A stretch of DNA of 64,000 nt, taken from contig NZ_RCIQ01000006.1 in NCBI RefSeq assembly GCF_004000255.1, positions 62,001 through 126,000 on the forward strand, written 5' to 3'. Within the stretch, counting starts at the first letter, position 1, and each line of letters opens with the position of its first letter. This document shows, piece after piece, positions 34,691-43,988 of this stretch. This DNA comes from Nioella ostreopsis. Its GTDB lineage: Bacteria > Pseudomonadota > Alphaproteobacteria > Rhodobacterales > Rhodobacteraceae. The notes beneath the pieces are model-generated. The model made no database searches. It saw only the letters and a program-made list of their open reading frames with translations, and had not been told where the DNA came from. The translations under genes and the position numbers were made by a program.

Positions 34691-36475
34691 TCAGGTTGCG
34701 ACGTGGCTGACCTCGCTGTCGGGCGAATAGATGTCAAGGATGTTCCAATGCCCCGTTGTGGGCGTCGGGTTGTTGATCATCGCCACATCCAGAACCGTGG
34801 GCTTGCCGCTGGCAATCGCCGCCTGCAATGCTGGCAGCAGCTCATCGGCGGACCTCACTCGCACCCCTTCCGCGCCATAGGCCCGCGCGATGTCCGCATA
34901 GCCCGGCCCGTTGGTGGGCGCGGCGGCGGTGCCGGGGAAGGTGGTGCCATAGGTCAGCCCGTAATGCGCCTTTTGCAGCCCGGCGATGGTGCCAAACGCG
35001 TTGTTGTTCATCACCAGCCAGATGATGCCCAGATCAAGCTCCACCGCCGTGGCCAGCATCGCAGGGTTCTGCCCGAACCCGCCATCGCCCACGAGGCTCA
35101 GCACCACGCGGTCGGGTTCAGCCAGCTTGGCGCCGATGGCCGCAGGCGGGCCAAAGCCCATGGTGGCAAAGCCCCCCGGCGTCAGGATAGACCCCGGCGT
35201 CAGAATGTCGAACTGCTGGCCCACGCCGTTCTTGTTCCAGCCCACATCGGTGGTGATGATCGCGTTTTCCGGCAGCGCCTTGCGGGTGTCGGCCAGAATG
35301 CGTTCGGGCATCATCGGGAAGGCCGGGCTCTCTGCCATCGCGGCATTTGACGCTTTGAAGGCGGCGCGGAATTCGGCAATTTCGGCCTTCTTCTCCGACC
35401 GTGCAAACCCGTCCGGATACATCTCTTTTGCCACGCGGGTCAGCACGCGCAGAGCGGCCTTGGCATCGGCCACCACGCCGATCTCGGTCGGGTAATTGCG
35501 GCCGATTTCCTGCGGTTCGATGTCGATATGGATGACTTTCGAGCCGGGGATGTTGAAGGTGTAGCCGGGATACCAGCTGGAACAGTCTGCTTCCTTGAAC
35601 CGCGTGCCCACCGCGAAGACATAATCGGCGTTGAGGCAGGACTGGTTCACCAGTTCCGTCCCCCAGAATCCGGTCATCCCCATGACCAGCGGATGATCGT
35701 CGCGCAGCGCGCCTTTGCCCATCAGGGAATGCGCCACGGGCAGGCCCATATGGTCCACGAATTCCCGCAATTCTTCGCTCGCCTTGGCCAGCAGGATGCC
35801 GCCGCCCACATAGGCCACGGGGCGATCCGCCTTTGCCAGCCGCTCCACGATTTCCCGCGCTGTGTCATCGTCGATAGAGGGTTTCACCAGCGCGCGGGTG
35901 TTGTCCCTGATCCGGTCGAAACAGTCCGCCGGGATGCGCTGGCTGAAAATGTCCATCGGCACATTGACCAGCACCGGACCGGGCTGGCCGCTTTCGGCCA
36001 GATGGAACGCCTTTTCGAGGATCTCCGCCATCAACTCGGCCCGGTCTACGCGCCAGGCGCGTTTGACGAAGGGGCGGTAGATCTCCCATTGGGCGGCATC
36101 GGCATGCAGGTTGACCTCCTGATGCGGGTGCTTGCCGTAGTAATGCGTCGGGATGTCACCGGCGATCACCACCATCGGAATGCAATCGAGCGCCGCATTG
36201 GCGACCCCGGTGGCGCAGTTGGTAAGCCCAGGCGACAGGTGCGACAACACCACAGAGGCCTTGCCCGTCACCCGCGCATAGGCATCTGCCGCGTGGCTCG
36301 CGATCTGTTCATGGCGCACGGTGACGAAGTCGATGGGGCTGTCCGCAAGCGCCGCCAGCACCGCGATATTGGTGTGGCCGCACAGGCCGAACACATGCCT
36401 GACCTCGCGCCGTTCTAGGAAGTCGACGATATGTTCGGCGACGGTCTTGTCCTGTACTGCTGTGCCGTCCATCAC
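34691..36475 (-). CDS. Thiamine-diphosphate enzyme, acetolactate-synthase-like (second copy)
   Basis: This 594-residue ThDP enzyme has catalytic Glu56 (TVRHEQIASHAADAYAR), a central domain with AYVGGGILLAKASEE, and the cofactor motif GDGGFGQNPAMLATAVE...MNNNAFG. It is related to but clearly distinct from the enzyme at 32032. Its partner is a CoA-acylating aldehyde dehydrogenase (4-base overlap), suggesting a 2-oxo-acid is decarboxylated to an aldehyde and passed on to an acyl-CoA. It does not resemble IolD or Xsc at the N-terminus. Substrate unknown. Confidence 0.9.
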   Translation of the reverse strand: MMDGTAVQDKTVAEHIVDFLERREVRHVFGLCGHTNIAVLAALADSPIDFVTVRHEQIASHAADAYARVTGKASVVLSHLSPGLTNCATGVANAALDCIPMVVIAGDIPTHYYGKHPHQEVNLHADAAQWEIYRPFVKRAWRVDRAELMAEILEKAFHLAESGQPGPVLVNVPMDIFSQRIPADCFDRIRDNTRALVKPSIDDDTAREIVERLAKADRPVAYVGGGILLAKASEELREFVDHMGLPVAHSLMGKGALRDDHPLVMGMTGFWGTELVNQSCLNADYVFAVGTRFKEADCSSWYPGYTFNIPGSKVIHIDIEPQEIGRNYPTEIGVVADAKAALRVLTRVAKEMYPDGFARSEKKAEIAEFRAAFKASNAAMAESPAFPMMPERILADTRKALPENAIITTDVGWNKNGVGQQFDILTPGSILTPGGFATMGFGPPAAIGAKLAEPDRVVLSLVGDGGFGQNPAMLATAVELDLGIIWLVMNNNAFGTIAGLQKAHYGLTYGTTFPGTAAAPTNGPGYADIARAYGAEGVRVRSADELLPALQAAIASGKPTVLDVAMINNPTPTTGHWNILDIYSPDSEVSHVAT

Positions 36476-37881
36476 GCGACCTCCTGTCCGAAGAACTCAC
36501 CGAACAGCTCTTCCTCCGAGGGGCGGTCCTCGGGGATCGGGCGGCTGACCCAGGTGTAATTCATCATGTGTTTCATGGTGACGTTTTCATTGGTGATGTT
36601 GCCGCCCCAGATCCCGCAGCCGAGGCTGGAGGTCATCGGCATCCCGTTGGTCCAGGCACCGGCATTGGCCTTGGATTGCGGCTGGCGGACCATCATGCGG
36701 CTGACGGGGGCCAGTCGCGCTAGACGGTCGATGTTGTCGTCATTATGGCTGTAGATGCCGCAGGAATGGCCCTTGCCTCCGGTCTCATAGATGGCCCGCA
36801 CGGTTTCCAGCGCGCCGTCGAAGGTCTCGAAGTGGTAAAGCGCCATCAGCGTGGTCAGCTTTTCCTTGGAAAACTTGTGTTCCGGCCCGATCTGGCCCTG
36901 GTTCTCGACCATCAGGAACTTTCGATCCTCGGGGATTTTGAACCCGGCCACCTCTGCCGTTTGCTGCGGGCGGCAGGCGATGGTGGGGAAGGTGCGGTTG
37001 CCCTTTTCGTCCCACATGGCCGCCTCTAGCATTGCCTTTTCCTCGGACGAACACAGATACCCGCCCTCAGCCTCCAGCGCCTTGACCATCGCGTCGTAGA
37101 TCGAGCGCTGGATGATGATATTGCCATCCGCCGAGCATCCGGACCCGAAATCGGAGGTCTTTGAAATCCGGGTGTTCGCCGCCGCAATCTCGATATCCGC
37201 GGTCTCGTCGATGACGATCGAGGAATTGCCCGCACCCACGCCATAGGCCGGACGCCCCGAGGAATAAGCGGCCTTCACCATCGGTTTCCCACCCGTTGCC
37301 AGCGTCAGGTCGCAGACCTCCATCAGGTGCTGCGTCAGGGGGATCGAGGGCCTGCGGATCGCCTGAAACAGATCCTCCGGCGCGCCCACGGCCCGGCAGG
37401 CGGCGCGCATCACTTCGACCATCTCATAGGTCGTCTGCGCGGTGCGGGGATGGGGGCTGAAGATGACCGCGTTACGCGCATTGGCCGAGGACACGCCCGT
37501 CACCGGCGGCGTCATGGCAGGGTTGGTCATCGGGATGAGCGAGGCAATCACACCGGCGGGTTTGGCGTATTTCACCAGCCCGCGCGCCTCGTCCACCTCC
37601 ACGACCCCGGTCGAGGGCGTGCGCAGCACGTCGCGCAGCACCATGTGGATCTTGAACCGCTTTGCTGGTCGCCCTTCCCGGTCGCCGATGCCGCTTTCAT
37701 CGACACCCTTTTGTGCAAGCCGGGTAAACGTCTTCTCGTTCCCCGCATACCACGCAATCGCCTGGCTCAGACGATCCAGGTCGGTCTGACTCCAGTCCTC
37801 GATCTCTGCCATGGCCGCGCGGGCACGCGTCAGCATGCCCATCACAAGCTGTCGGTCGTCTTCAGTCAGGTCTTTGCCCAT
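36472..37881 (-). CDS. CoA-acylating aldehyde dehydrogenase (EutE/SauS-like)
   Basis: This 469-residue ALDH is of the acylating branch: GVIASLIPMTNPAMTPPVTGVSSANARNAVIFSPHPRT binds cofactor, GAGNSSIVIDETADIE follows, and the nucleophile is the Cys in DFGSGCSADGNIIIQ. These enzymes convert aldehydes to acyl-CoA (acetaldehyde, sulfoacetaldehyde). The sequence style is close to sulfoacetaldehyde dehydrogenases, but no sulfonate gene is nearby. It overlaps the TPP enzyme gene by 4 bases and the TIM-barrel gene by 20, forming one operon. Confidence 0.88.
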   Translation of the reverse strand: MGKDLTEDDRQLVMGMLTRARAAMAEIEDWSQTDLDRLSQAIAWYAGNEKTFTRLAQKGVDESGIGDREGRPAKRFKIHMVLRDVLRTPSTGVVEVDEARGLVKYAKPAGVIASLIPMTNPAMTPPVTGVSSANARNAVIFSPHPRTAQTTYEMVEVMRAACRAVGAPEDLFQAIRRPSIPLTQHLMEVCDLTLATGGKPMVKAAYSSGRPAYGVGAGNSSIVIDETADIEIAAANTRISKTSDFGSGCSADGNIIIQRSIYDAMVKALEAEGGYLCSSEEKAMLEAAMWDEKGNRTFPTIACRPQQTAEVAGFKIPEDRKFLMVENQGQIGPEHKFSKEKLTTLMALYHFETFDGALETVRAIYETGGKGHSCGIYSHNDDNIDRLARLAPVSRMMVRQPQSKANAGAWTNGMPMTSSLGCGIWGGNITNENVTMKHMMNYTWVSRPIPEDRPSEEELFGEFFGQEVA

Positions 37882-38785
37882 AATGGCCCTCGTTAGCTGT
37901 GTTGGCTTGCGCCGGAACAGGATCGGGGTGCAGGCGCTTGGATCGCGCCGCCCCGAAGGTGCGTTTCGCCTGAATCAGACAGCGGCGGGCGTGCTCTTCG
38001 AGCCCGAGCTCCGCCACGCGGCTCTGATTGGGAAGTTCGATGGAGTAGTCGACCGGCGGCATCCGCTCGATAATGCCTGTGAAGTCGATCCAGCCCTCGC
38101 CGGGGTAAAGGCGCGCATCGCGGGCCAGTTGGATCATCCCCTCGCGCGTGTCGGCGATGCCGGGCAGGCAGTCGGAGATGTGGAGGAAATGCAGCAGCTC
38201 GCTTGGCACATGCAAAAGCTCGCCAATGTCGACGCGGCTGAGATGCAGGTAGAGCGTGTCGACCAGAATGCCGCCATTGGGCCGGTCGGCCGCGCGCACG
38301 ATATCGAGCGCTTCATCCAGGGTTCTGAGCCGCGAGAAGGAGGGAAATTCCAGATCGACACTCAACCCATATTGCGCGGCGATATCGCAGGTTTCGCCAT
38401 AGCAATCGACCAGAAAATCCCGGTCGTCCCGGTCGGTTGTCCAGGCGCTCATGATCAGGCGCTTGGCGCCCAGTTCACCGCCCAGTTCCAGCGCGGGCTC
38501 AAAGCTGTTCGGGTCGCAGTCGTCGGTGATCCGCGCCAGTTCTATATCCAGAACCTTCAGGCCTGTGGTTTTCAGCGCCAGCTTGGTCGCGGCCACCAGC
38601 GCCTTGTCCTCGGGCCGGTTCGCAAACTCGCCGGGCACATGCATGGGGATGAAACGCGGGCTGACCGCGTCATAGCCGGCGCGCGCCGCGATATAGACCA
38701 GCTCGGGCGCGGAACAATCGATCAGCGTCAGATGGGCCAGCGAATAAAGCGGCTCTGGCCGGGGCGTTTGGTCTGTCGTCGCCAT
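37862..38785 (-). CDS. Sugar phosphate isomerase/epimerase-type TIM-barrel protein
   Basis: This 307-residue member of the AP-endonuclease-2-like TIM-barrel superfamily has YSLAHLTLIDCSAPELVYIAARAGYDAVSPRF at the start, DLEFPSFSRLRTLDEALDIV (metal Glu), GGILVDTLYLHLS, HFLHISDCLPG and DYSIELPNQ (last metal Glu). Relatives include AsbF-like 3-dehydroshikimate dehydratases, IolE and xylose-isomerase-like enzymes. It is first in the minus-strand operon with the acylating ALDH and TPP enzyme. The actual reaction is not predictable from sequence alone. Confidence 0.82.
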   Translation of the reverse strand: MATTDQTPRPEPLYSLAHLTLIDCSAPELVYIAARAGYDAVSPRFIPMHVPGEFANRPEDKALVAATKLALKTTGLKVLDIELARITDDCDPNSFEPALELGGELGAKRLIMSAWTTDRDDRDFLVDCYGETCDIAAQYGLSVDLEFPSFSRLRTLDEALDIVRAADRPNGGILVDTLYLHLSRVDIGELLHVPSELLHFLHISDCLPGIADTREGMIQLARDARLYPGEGWIDFTGIIERMPPVDYSIELPNQSRVAELGLEEHARRCLIQAKRTFGAARSKRLHPDPVPAQANTANEGHYGQRPD

Positions 38786-39085
38786 CGCAGAAGCTCCGCG
38801 GAATCATTATACAGGTTTATATATATGTGATGAAATCAAAAATATAGGATATTTTAGGATTCATCAATCATTTTGCGAAGCCAGGGCGCTATCCTCTGGG
38901 GTTTCGTTTGATTTTCAATGATTTGAGAGATGCGATCTGCGTGCCGTCCGACCTGAGGCGACAGGCGGGACAGCGGTTCCGGTTACATCGGATCACGTTT
39001 TGAGTGCGCAGCTGTTCGAAAGCCGCGCGCGGTGAGGGCGCGGCTGCATGCGCTCGATCCGGCCACTTCGCAGGGCAGGTTGCGG
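38786..39085. other. 300-bp AT-rich intergenic region
   Basis: No credible gene is seen. GC content falls sharply at 38800-38880. The stretch holds the presumed promoter of the leftward TIM-barrel/ALDH/TPP operon and an inverted repeat TGATGAA (38828-38834) / TTCATCA (38860-38866). The remaining GC-rich part, next to the citrate-synthase-like gene, shows no clear terminator. Confidence 0.6.
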
Positions 39086-39898
39086 TTAGCTGGTGACGTC
39101 CTTGGGCTCGTATTCCGGAAGGAATTTCGGCGGCATCGGCCCCTTGTTGCGGCCACCTTGCTGCATCTGTTCCCAGCCATGGGCCAGAACCCCGACAGAT
39201 CGGGACAGGCAGAACAATCCGCGTGACAGGGGTGGGGGGAAGCCAAGCTCGCAGAAGATCACCGCCGTGGCCCCGTCGATATTCATCGCAATCGGACGCC
39301 CTCCGCGCTGGCGGCCAAGCTCGTCCTGCACGGCCTCACCGATGGAGGCGAAGCGGCCCGACACAGTGCCCGCCTCGGCGGCCTCCCGCACCAGAGCCAT
39401 CAGGCGCGGCGCGCGTGGATCGACCGGTTTGTGAAAGCGGTGGCCAAAGCCCGAGACGATCTTGCCATATGCGGCCCGCCATTCGTCCAGGCCATCGCGC
39501 ACCGCCTGATCCAGACCCGCGCCTCCCTCCATCCGGGCGGCAATGTTTTCGTAAAGCTCGGCGCATTGTTCCCCGGCACCGCCATGCACATCGCCAAGCA
39601 TGTTGACGCCCGTGGCCATCACGTTGTTCAGCCCCACGCCGCAGGTCGCGGCCATGCGGGCGGCAGCGATCGAGGGGGCCTGCGGCCCGTGATCGACCCC
39701 CGCCACAAGGGCGCATTCGAACAGCGCGGCTTGCTCTCGTGACGGCAGGTCGCCGCGCAGCATCAACCAGATCATCTGCGGGAAACTGACGGTCCCGATC
39801 AGATCCTGAACGGGATGCCCGCGAAAGGCAATCTTGCCCGGCTCCATGTCGATGATGGAGGTGCGCCACCAATGGCGGATCTCGTCTGCGTCGGTCAT
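39086..39898 (-). CDS. Citrate synthase-like / citryl-CoA lyase-like protein
   Basis: This 270-residue protein is much shorter than citrate synthase (about 430) but carries the core catalytic pieces: NMLGDVHGGAGEQCAELYE (His), SGFGHRFHKPVDPRAPRLM (His/Arg) and a late AMNIDGATAVIFCELGFPP. This size is seen in citrate-synthase-family proteins annotated as citryl-CoA lyase. It may cleave or form a C-C bond involving an acyl-CoA. It follows the AroE-like gene by 6 bases and is the last gene of the quinate-type operon. Whether it supplies that pathway or the neighbouring acyl-CoA operon is open. Confidence 0.8.
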   Translation of the reverse strand: MTDADEIRHWWRTSIIDMEPGKIAFRGHPVQDLIGTVSFPQMIWLMLRGDLPSREQAALFECALVAGVDHGPQAPSIAAARMAATCGVGLNNVMATGVNMLGDVHGGAGEQCAELYENIAARMEGGAGLDQAVRDGLDEWRAAYGKIVSGFGHRFHKPVDPRAPRLMALVREAAEAGTVSGRFASIGEAVQDELGRQRGGRPIAMNIDGATAVIFCELGFPPPLSRGLFCLSRSVGVLAHGWEQMQQGGRNKGPMPPKFLPEYEPKDVTS

Positions 39899-39904
39899 CT
39901 GAGG

Positions 39905-40792
39905 TTATCCTGAAGATTCTGCTGAAACTATATCAGGTGCGGTCAGCCTGTCGAACTCAGCGGCCAGACGGTCGGCATCCGCCTGCTGTCCGGTGATGAT
40001 CTGAAAGGCCTGGGCGGCCTGATGAATGGCCATACCGGCCCCGGACATGGTGCGGCATCCCATGGCCCGCGCGATCCTAAGCAGCTCGGTTTCCAAGGGA
40101 AAATACACGATATCCGACACCCAGATATCGGGGCGCAGACACTCGGCGGCAATCGCGGTGCCGGGATAGGCGTCCATTCCCATGGGCGTGGCATTGACCA
40201 CGCCGCTCACGTCGCGCAGCGCCGCGCGGTCAAGCGCGTCGGGCGCTTGCAGGCGGCAAGCGGGGTATTGCGCAGCGAGCCTGTTCAGCAATGCCCGCGT
40301 CCGGTCGGGCTCCTTGCTGAAAACGGACAGCGCCCGCACGCCAAGCGCAATCAGCGCATGGGCCACTGCGGCCCCCGCGCCGCCAGCCCCAAGCAGCAGG
40401 ACATGATCCAGTCCCGCACCCGGTAAAGCGGCGCGAAAGGCTGTGGCAAAGCCGCTAATGTCGGTGTTGTGCCCGATCCGGCTGCCGTTGTGGAACTGGA
40501 CGGTGTTCACCGCGCCGATCGCCTTGGCCTCAGGCGATAGTTGATCCAGCAAGGGCAGAACCTGCACCTTGAAGGGGTGGGTGATATTGAGGCCCCGAAA
40601 GCCCGCCTGTTCCGCGGCGTCGATCATCTGGGCAAGGCTCTGGTCCCGATAGGGGGGCAGGGCGGTGTCCATCCGGGTGTAGCGATAGTCAAGGCCATGG
40701 GCACGCCCTTCGGCCTCGTGCATCGACGGCGTGAGCGATCCCGCGATCCCGTGCCCGATCAACCCGGCCGTCATGGATTGCCTCAGGCTCAT
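39905..40792 (-). CDS. Shikimate/quinate dehydrogenase, AroE family, probably catabolic
   Basis: This 295-residue AroE-family enzyme has the substrate loop GSLTPSMHEAEGRAHGLDY, the catalytic Lys in NITHPFK, the catalytic Asp in NTDISGF, and nucleotide motif GAGGAGAAVAHAL. The substrate loop resembles catabolic quinate/shikimate dehydrogenases (QsuD type, TPAMHE) more than biosynthetic AroE (SKSPxIHN). The position following the first dinucleotide beta strands reads FSKEPDR instead of the NADP-type NRT. It overlaps quiC by 4 bases. It should oxidise quinate or shikimate to dehydroquinate or dehydroshikimate. Confidence 0.88.
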   Translation of the reverse strand: MSLRQSMTAGLIGHGIAGSLTPSMHEAEGRAHGLDYRYTRMDTALPPYRDQSLAQMIDAAEQAGFRGLNITHPFKVQVLPLLDQLSPEAKAIGAVNTVQFHNGSRIGHNTDISGFATAFRAALPGAGLDHVLLLGAGGAGAAVAHALIALGVRALSVFSKEPDRTRALLNRLAAQYPACRLQAPDALDRAALRDVSGVVNATPMGMDAYPGTAIAAECLRPDIWVSDIVYFPLETELLRIARAMGCRTMSGAGMAIHQAAQAFQIITGQQADADRLAAEFDRLTAPDIVSAESSG

Positions 40793-42681
40793 CTCAGGGG
40801 CATCCCGGCAGGGCGCAGCAGACGGCTTTGCGCGGCGATGCGAACCGGTGCGTTGCGCGCGCCGTAGCCTGTGTAGCCGTTCCTGCGTTCGACGATCTCG
40901 AAGAAGAACCCACCAAGGATCGGCAGGCTGTAGATCTGAAAGAACTCTCCGCCGTCAGTGCGGGAATACAGGATGTTTCCGGCCTTGATGCGCGCCACCA
41001 TGGCTTCGTCCAGATCGTAGGTTGACTGGATATGAGCGTAGTAATTGGCGGGAATGGCCAGTCGCTGAAAGCCGGACGCGGCCAAAAGGGCGGAGGTCTC
41101 GAAAATATCGTCGCTCAGAAGCGCAATATGCTGCACCCCCGCGCCGAACTTGTCGGCGATGAAGGCCCCGGCCACGGTCTGTCCCGGTTCGGTGCCGTTC
41201 AGGTTGAGCCGGATCTCGCCCTCAGGCGTCTGGATCGCCTGCGAATGGACATGGCCTGCCGGGTCGTGCACATCCACAAAGGGCGATTTCCGCATGTCGA
41301 AGGTTGAGAGGTAGAACAGAAGCCAGCTCTGCATGTCCTCATGGCGCATGGTCTGGGCCAGATGGTCGATCCTGCGCAGGCCCGCGGGTTGCGTGGCCTC
41401 GGTGCGGGGGACGGGCAGGAACTCGATGTCCCAGACCCGGTGCAGGTCGGATTTCTCGTCGATGAAATGCACGACGCTTCCGCCGACACCGCGCACGGCG
41501 GGGATGTCCAGCTCTCCCGCGCCCACGGGCTGAGAGAACAGCGACCCGCCAAGTCCCGTTGCGCGTTTGGCGGTCAGCGTCGCATCCTCCACCCGCAGAC
41601 CCATGTCGCAGACGGTCGGGCCATGGGCGAGGAATGCGGAATGGGCAAAGCCGCTTCGTTCGGTGTTGATGACGATATTGACGGCACCTTGCCGCCACAG
41701 CTCGACCGATTTGGTCCGATGCTGACGTTCGCGCCGGAACCGCATGGATCGCAGCGTGGTCCGCATGTCGTCGGCGCTGCGTTCATCGGCGGCAAATTCG
41801 ACGAATTCGAAGCCCGTTGCGCGGACCCGTTTGGGCAGGGCGGGAATATCGAAATTCATCCCCGGTTCGGGGCCCTCGACCTCATCCAGCAGGTTGACGA
41901 GCGCCCGAAACGCGTCAGAGGCAACAGCAGCCGCGCCGTTGCGGGTGGTCACGTCAGTGGCAGTATCAATGGACCAGGGCCCGCAATACCCCGCGCGTGC
42001 CAGAACCCTGACGAAGCCCCCAAGGTTCAGATCGCCCTGACCGGGAAGCATCTGGTAGTGATGCGCCAGATATCGCAGTCCCATATCCAGCCGGGGCGCA
42101 TCCGACAGCTGAACATGAAAGACCTGATCGCCCTGAACACCGCCCAATCGCGCCGGGCGAGAGCCGTCGGCAAGGGAGAAGAGGCTGTTCAGGCCAAGCC
42201 CGAGCGCCGGGCTGTCGATCGCGGCAATCAGCTCCGCCGCGTCGGTTTCACGGGTCAGGGTGCGCGCCCAGGGCAGGGCCTGATAGGCGACGCGTAGGCC
42301 GCGGGCATCTGCGCGTCGTGCCAGTTCGCCCAGATCCTCGGTCAGTTTGTCCGGGTGCGACTGCGCCAGCGGATGGGTCGATGCGCGGACCATCAGCATC
42401 TCGGTTCCCAGATCCCCCATCAGATCGAAGGTCCGTTCCAGCCGGTCAAAGGCAGATGCGCGGGCATCGTCCGACAGCCCTTCCAGCCCCTCGAAGGACT
42501 GCATCATCGAGATCTTCAGCCCGTGCCCGTCAACAAGTCCCAAAAGGTCGGCGGCGTTGCCATCGAAGCCGATAAAATCCGCGCGCGCCAGATCGATCCC
42601 CGCAAAACCTGCCTTGGAAATGGCCTCAAGTTTCCGCGGCAAGTCCCCGGGGACGGCAGAGGTGGCAATTGTCAGTGGCAT
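40789..42681 (-). CDS. quiC: 3-dehydroshikimate dehydratase fused to HPPD-like domain (QuiC)
   Basis: This 630-residue two-domain protein matches the QuiC1 architecture. Residues 1-270 are an AsbF-like sugar-isomerase TIM barrel (AISKAGFAGIDLARADF, YQALPWARTL, DTATDVTTR region). Residues about 280-620 are a 4-hydroxyphenylpyruvate-dioxygenase-like vicinal oxygen chelate domain (GFEFVEFAADE, VQHIALLSDDIFE, FFEIVERRNGYTGYGARNAPVR). The N-terminal domain dehydrates 3-dehydroshikimate to protocatechuate; the HPPD-like half is of unclear role in this family. It is coupled to the dehydrogenase gene (ATGA) and 11 bases after the TRAP permease. Confidence 0.93.
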   Translation of the reverse strand: MPLTIATSAVPGDLPRKLEAISKAGFAGIDLARADFIGFDGNAADLLGLVDGHGLKISMMQSFEGLEGLSDDARASAFDRLERTFDLMGDLGTEMLMVRASTHPLAQSHPDKLTEDLGELARRADARGLRVAYQALPWARTLTRETDAAELIAAIDSPALGLGLNSLFSLADGSRPARLGGVQGDQVFHVQLSDAPRLDMGLRYLAHHYQMLPGQGDLNLGGFVRVLARAGYCGPWSIDTATDVTTRNGAAAVASDAFRALVNLLDEVEGPEPGMNFDIPALPKRVRATGFEFVEFAADERSADDMRTTLRSMRFRRERQHRTKSVELWRQGAVNIVINTERSGFAHSAFLAHGPTVCDMGLRVEDATLTAKRATGLGGSLFSQPVGAGELDIPAVRGVGGSVVHFIDEKSDLHRVWDIEFLPVPRTEATQPAGLRRIDHLAQTMRHEDMQSWLLFYLSTFDMRKSPFVDVHDPAGHVHSQAIQTPEGEIRLNLNGTEPGQTVAGAFIADKFGAGVQHIALLSDDIFETSALLAASGFQRLAIPANYYAHIQSTYDLDEAMVARIKAGNILYSRTDGGEFFQIYSLPILGGFFFEIVERRNGYTGYGARNAPVRIAAQSRLLRPAGMPLR

Positions 42682-42692
42682 GGCGTGGCCCC

Positions 42693-43988
42693 TCAGCCTC
42701 CGTATCCAAGCAAGCGTGGCAGGAACAGCACCAGATCGGGGAACAGGATCAGCAGCAGAAGCGCGCCAATCAGGACGGCAAGGAAGGCCCAGATTTCCCC
42801 GATGATCTCTTTCAGCGGGATGCCCGTCACGGCGTTGATCACGAATAGCAGGATGCCATAGGGCGGCGTGATCAGCCCGATCATGGAATTGACCACGACC
42901 AGAACCCCGAAATGTACCAGGTCGATGTCAAGCTCCCGGCAGGCGGGAATGAACAGCGGCACGATCACAAGGATGATCGTCGTGGCATCCAGAACGCAGC
43001 CAAGGGCCAGGATCAGCAGGTTGACCAGTAGCAGGAAGACCAGCGGGTGAATGTCGATGCCCACCAGCGAGTTGGCGACCATGGCGGGGATGTTTTCCGA
43101 CACGACCACGAAATTCAGGATCAGCGCACCGCCGATCACAAGGCCCACGGCGGCAGAGGACCGGGCGCTTTCGACAAAGATGTTGTAAAGCGCGCGCAGC
43201 GACAGGGCGCGGTAGAACAACCCGGCCAGCAGCAACGCATAAAGGGCGGCGACGGCAGCGGCCTCGGTCGGGGTCGTGACACCGCCATAAATGCCATAGA
43301 GCAGGATGACGGGCATCAGCAGGGCCGGGAAGGCATTGGCGGTGTGGCGGGGTAACTGCTTCAGCGGCACCGGTTCTTCCAGCGCGAAGCCGCGCTTCGA
43401 TGAGATGTAGTAATTCATCGCCATCAGAACGACGCCCATGATCAGGCCGGGCACGATCCCCGCAAGGAATAGCGCCCCGATGGAGGAGTTGGAGACCAGC
43501 GCGTAAAGCACCATGGGGATCGACGGGGGAATGATCGGCCCGATGGTGGCCGAGGCGGCGGTGATCGCGGCGGCATAGCCGGGGGCATAGCGCCCGCCCT
43601 TGGTCATCATCTGGATGATGATCTTGCCGATCCCGGCCGCATCCGCCACGGCCGAGCCGGACATGCCGGAAAAGATCAGCGACGCCACCACGTTCACATG
43701 GCCAAGCCCACCCCGGAACCGGCCCACGGCGGCCACACAGAATTGCAGCAACCGGTCCGAAATGGTGCCCGCGTTCATGATATTGGCGGCGACGATAAAG
43801 AGCGGCACGGCGAGCAGGATGAAGCTGCGGTAGAGCCCTTGCAGGATCTTTTCACCCGCCAGCGCAAGGTCGAGTCCGGCAAAGCCCAGATAGACCAGCG
43901 AGGCGAGGATGATCGAATAGCCGATCGGCGTTCCGATCCCGGCCAGAACGAAGAGCGTGACGAGGCAGGACGCAAGCTCGAAGCTCAT
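42693..43988 (-). CDS. TRAP transporter large permease, DctM-like
   Basis: This 431-residue integral membrane protein with about 12 hydrophobic segments has the DctM signatures: IGTPIGYSIILASLVYLG, FSGMSGSAVADAAGIGKIIIQMM and GFVLDATTII-like ALGCVLDATTIILVIVPLF. It forms the channel with the DctQ subunit and takes ligand from the DctP protein, driven by sodium. It overlaps the small permease gene by four bases. Its place in front of quiC suggests that quinate, shikimate or a similar cyclic acid is the cargo. Confidence 0.93.
   Translation of the reverse strand: MSFELASCLVTLFVLAGIGTPIGYSIILASLVYLGFAGLDLALAGEKILQGLYRSFILLAVPLFIVAANIMNAGTISDRLLQFCVAAVGRFRGGLGHVNVVASLIFSGMSGSAVADAAGIGKIIIQMMTKGGRYAPGYAAAITAASATIGPIIPPSIPMVLYALVSNSSIGALFLAGIVPGLIMGVVLMAMNYYISSKRGFALEEPVPLKQLPRHTANAFPALLMPVILLYGIYGGVTTPTEAAAVAALYALLLAGLFYRALSLRALYNIFVESARSSAAVGLVIGGALILNFVVVSENIPAMVANSLVGIDIHPLVFLLLVNLLILALGCVLDATTIILVIVPLFIPACRELDIDLVHFGVLVVVNSMIGLITPPYGILLFVINAVTGIPLKEIIGEIWAFLAVLIGALLLLILFPDLVLFLPRLLGYGG

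Noticed and set aside
34691-36475. TPP enzyme as IolD or as sulfoacetaldehyde acetyltransferase Xsc
   Set aside because: The N-terminal catalytic region does not resemble either family; no pta gene is adjacent, and it is not in the iol operons.
36472-37881. Sulfoacetate degradation (SauS) assignment
   Set aside because: Sequence style is similar, but no sulfonate importer, CoA ligase or other sulfonate gene is present, so only the acylating ALDH class is claimed.
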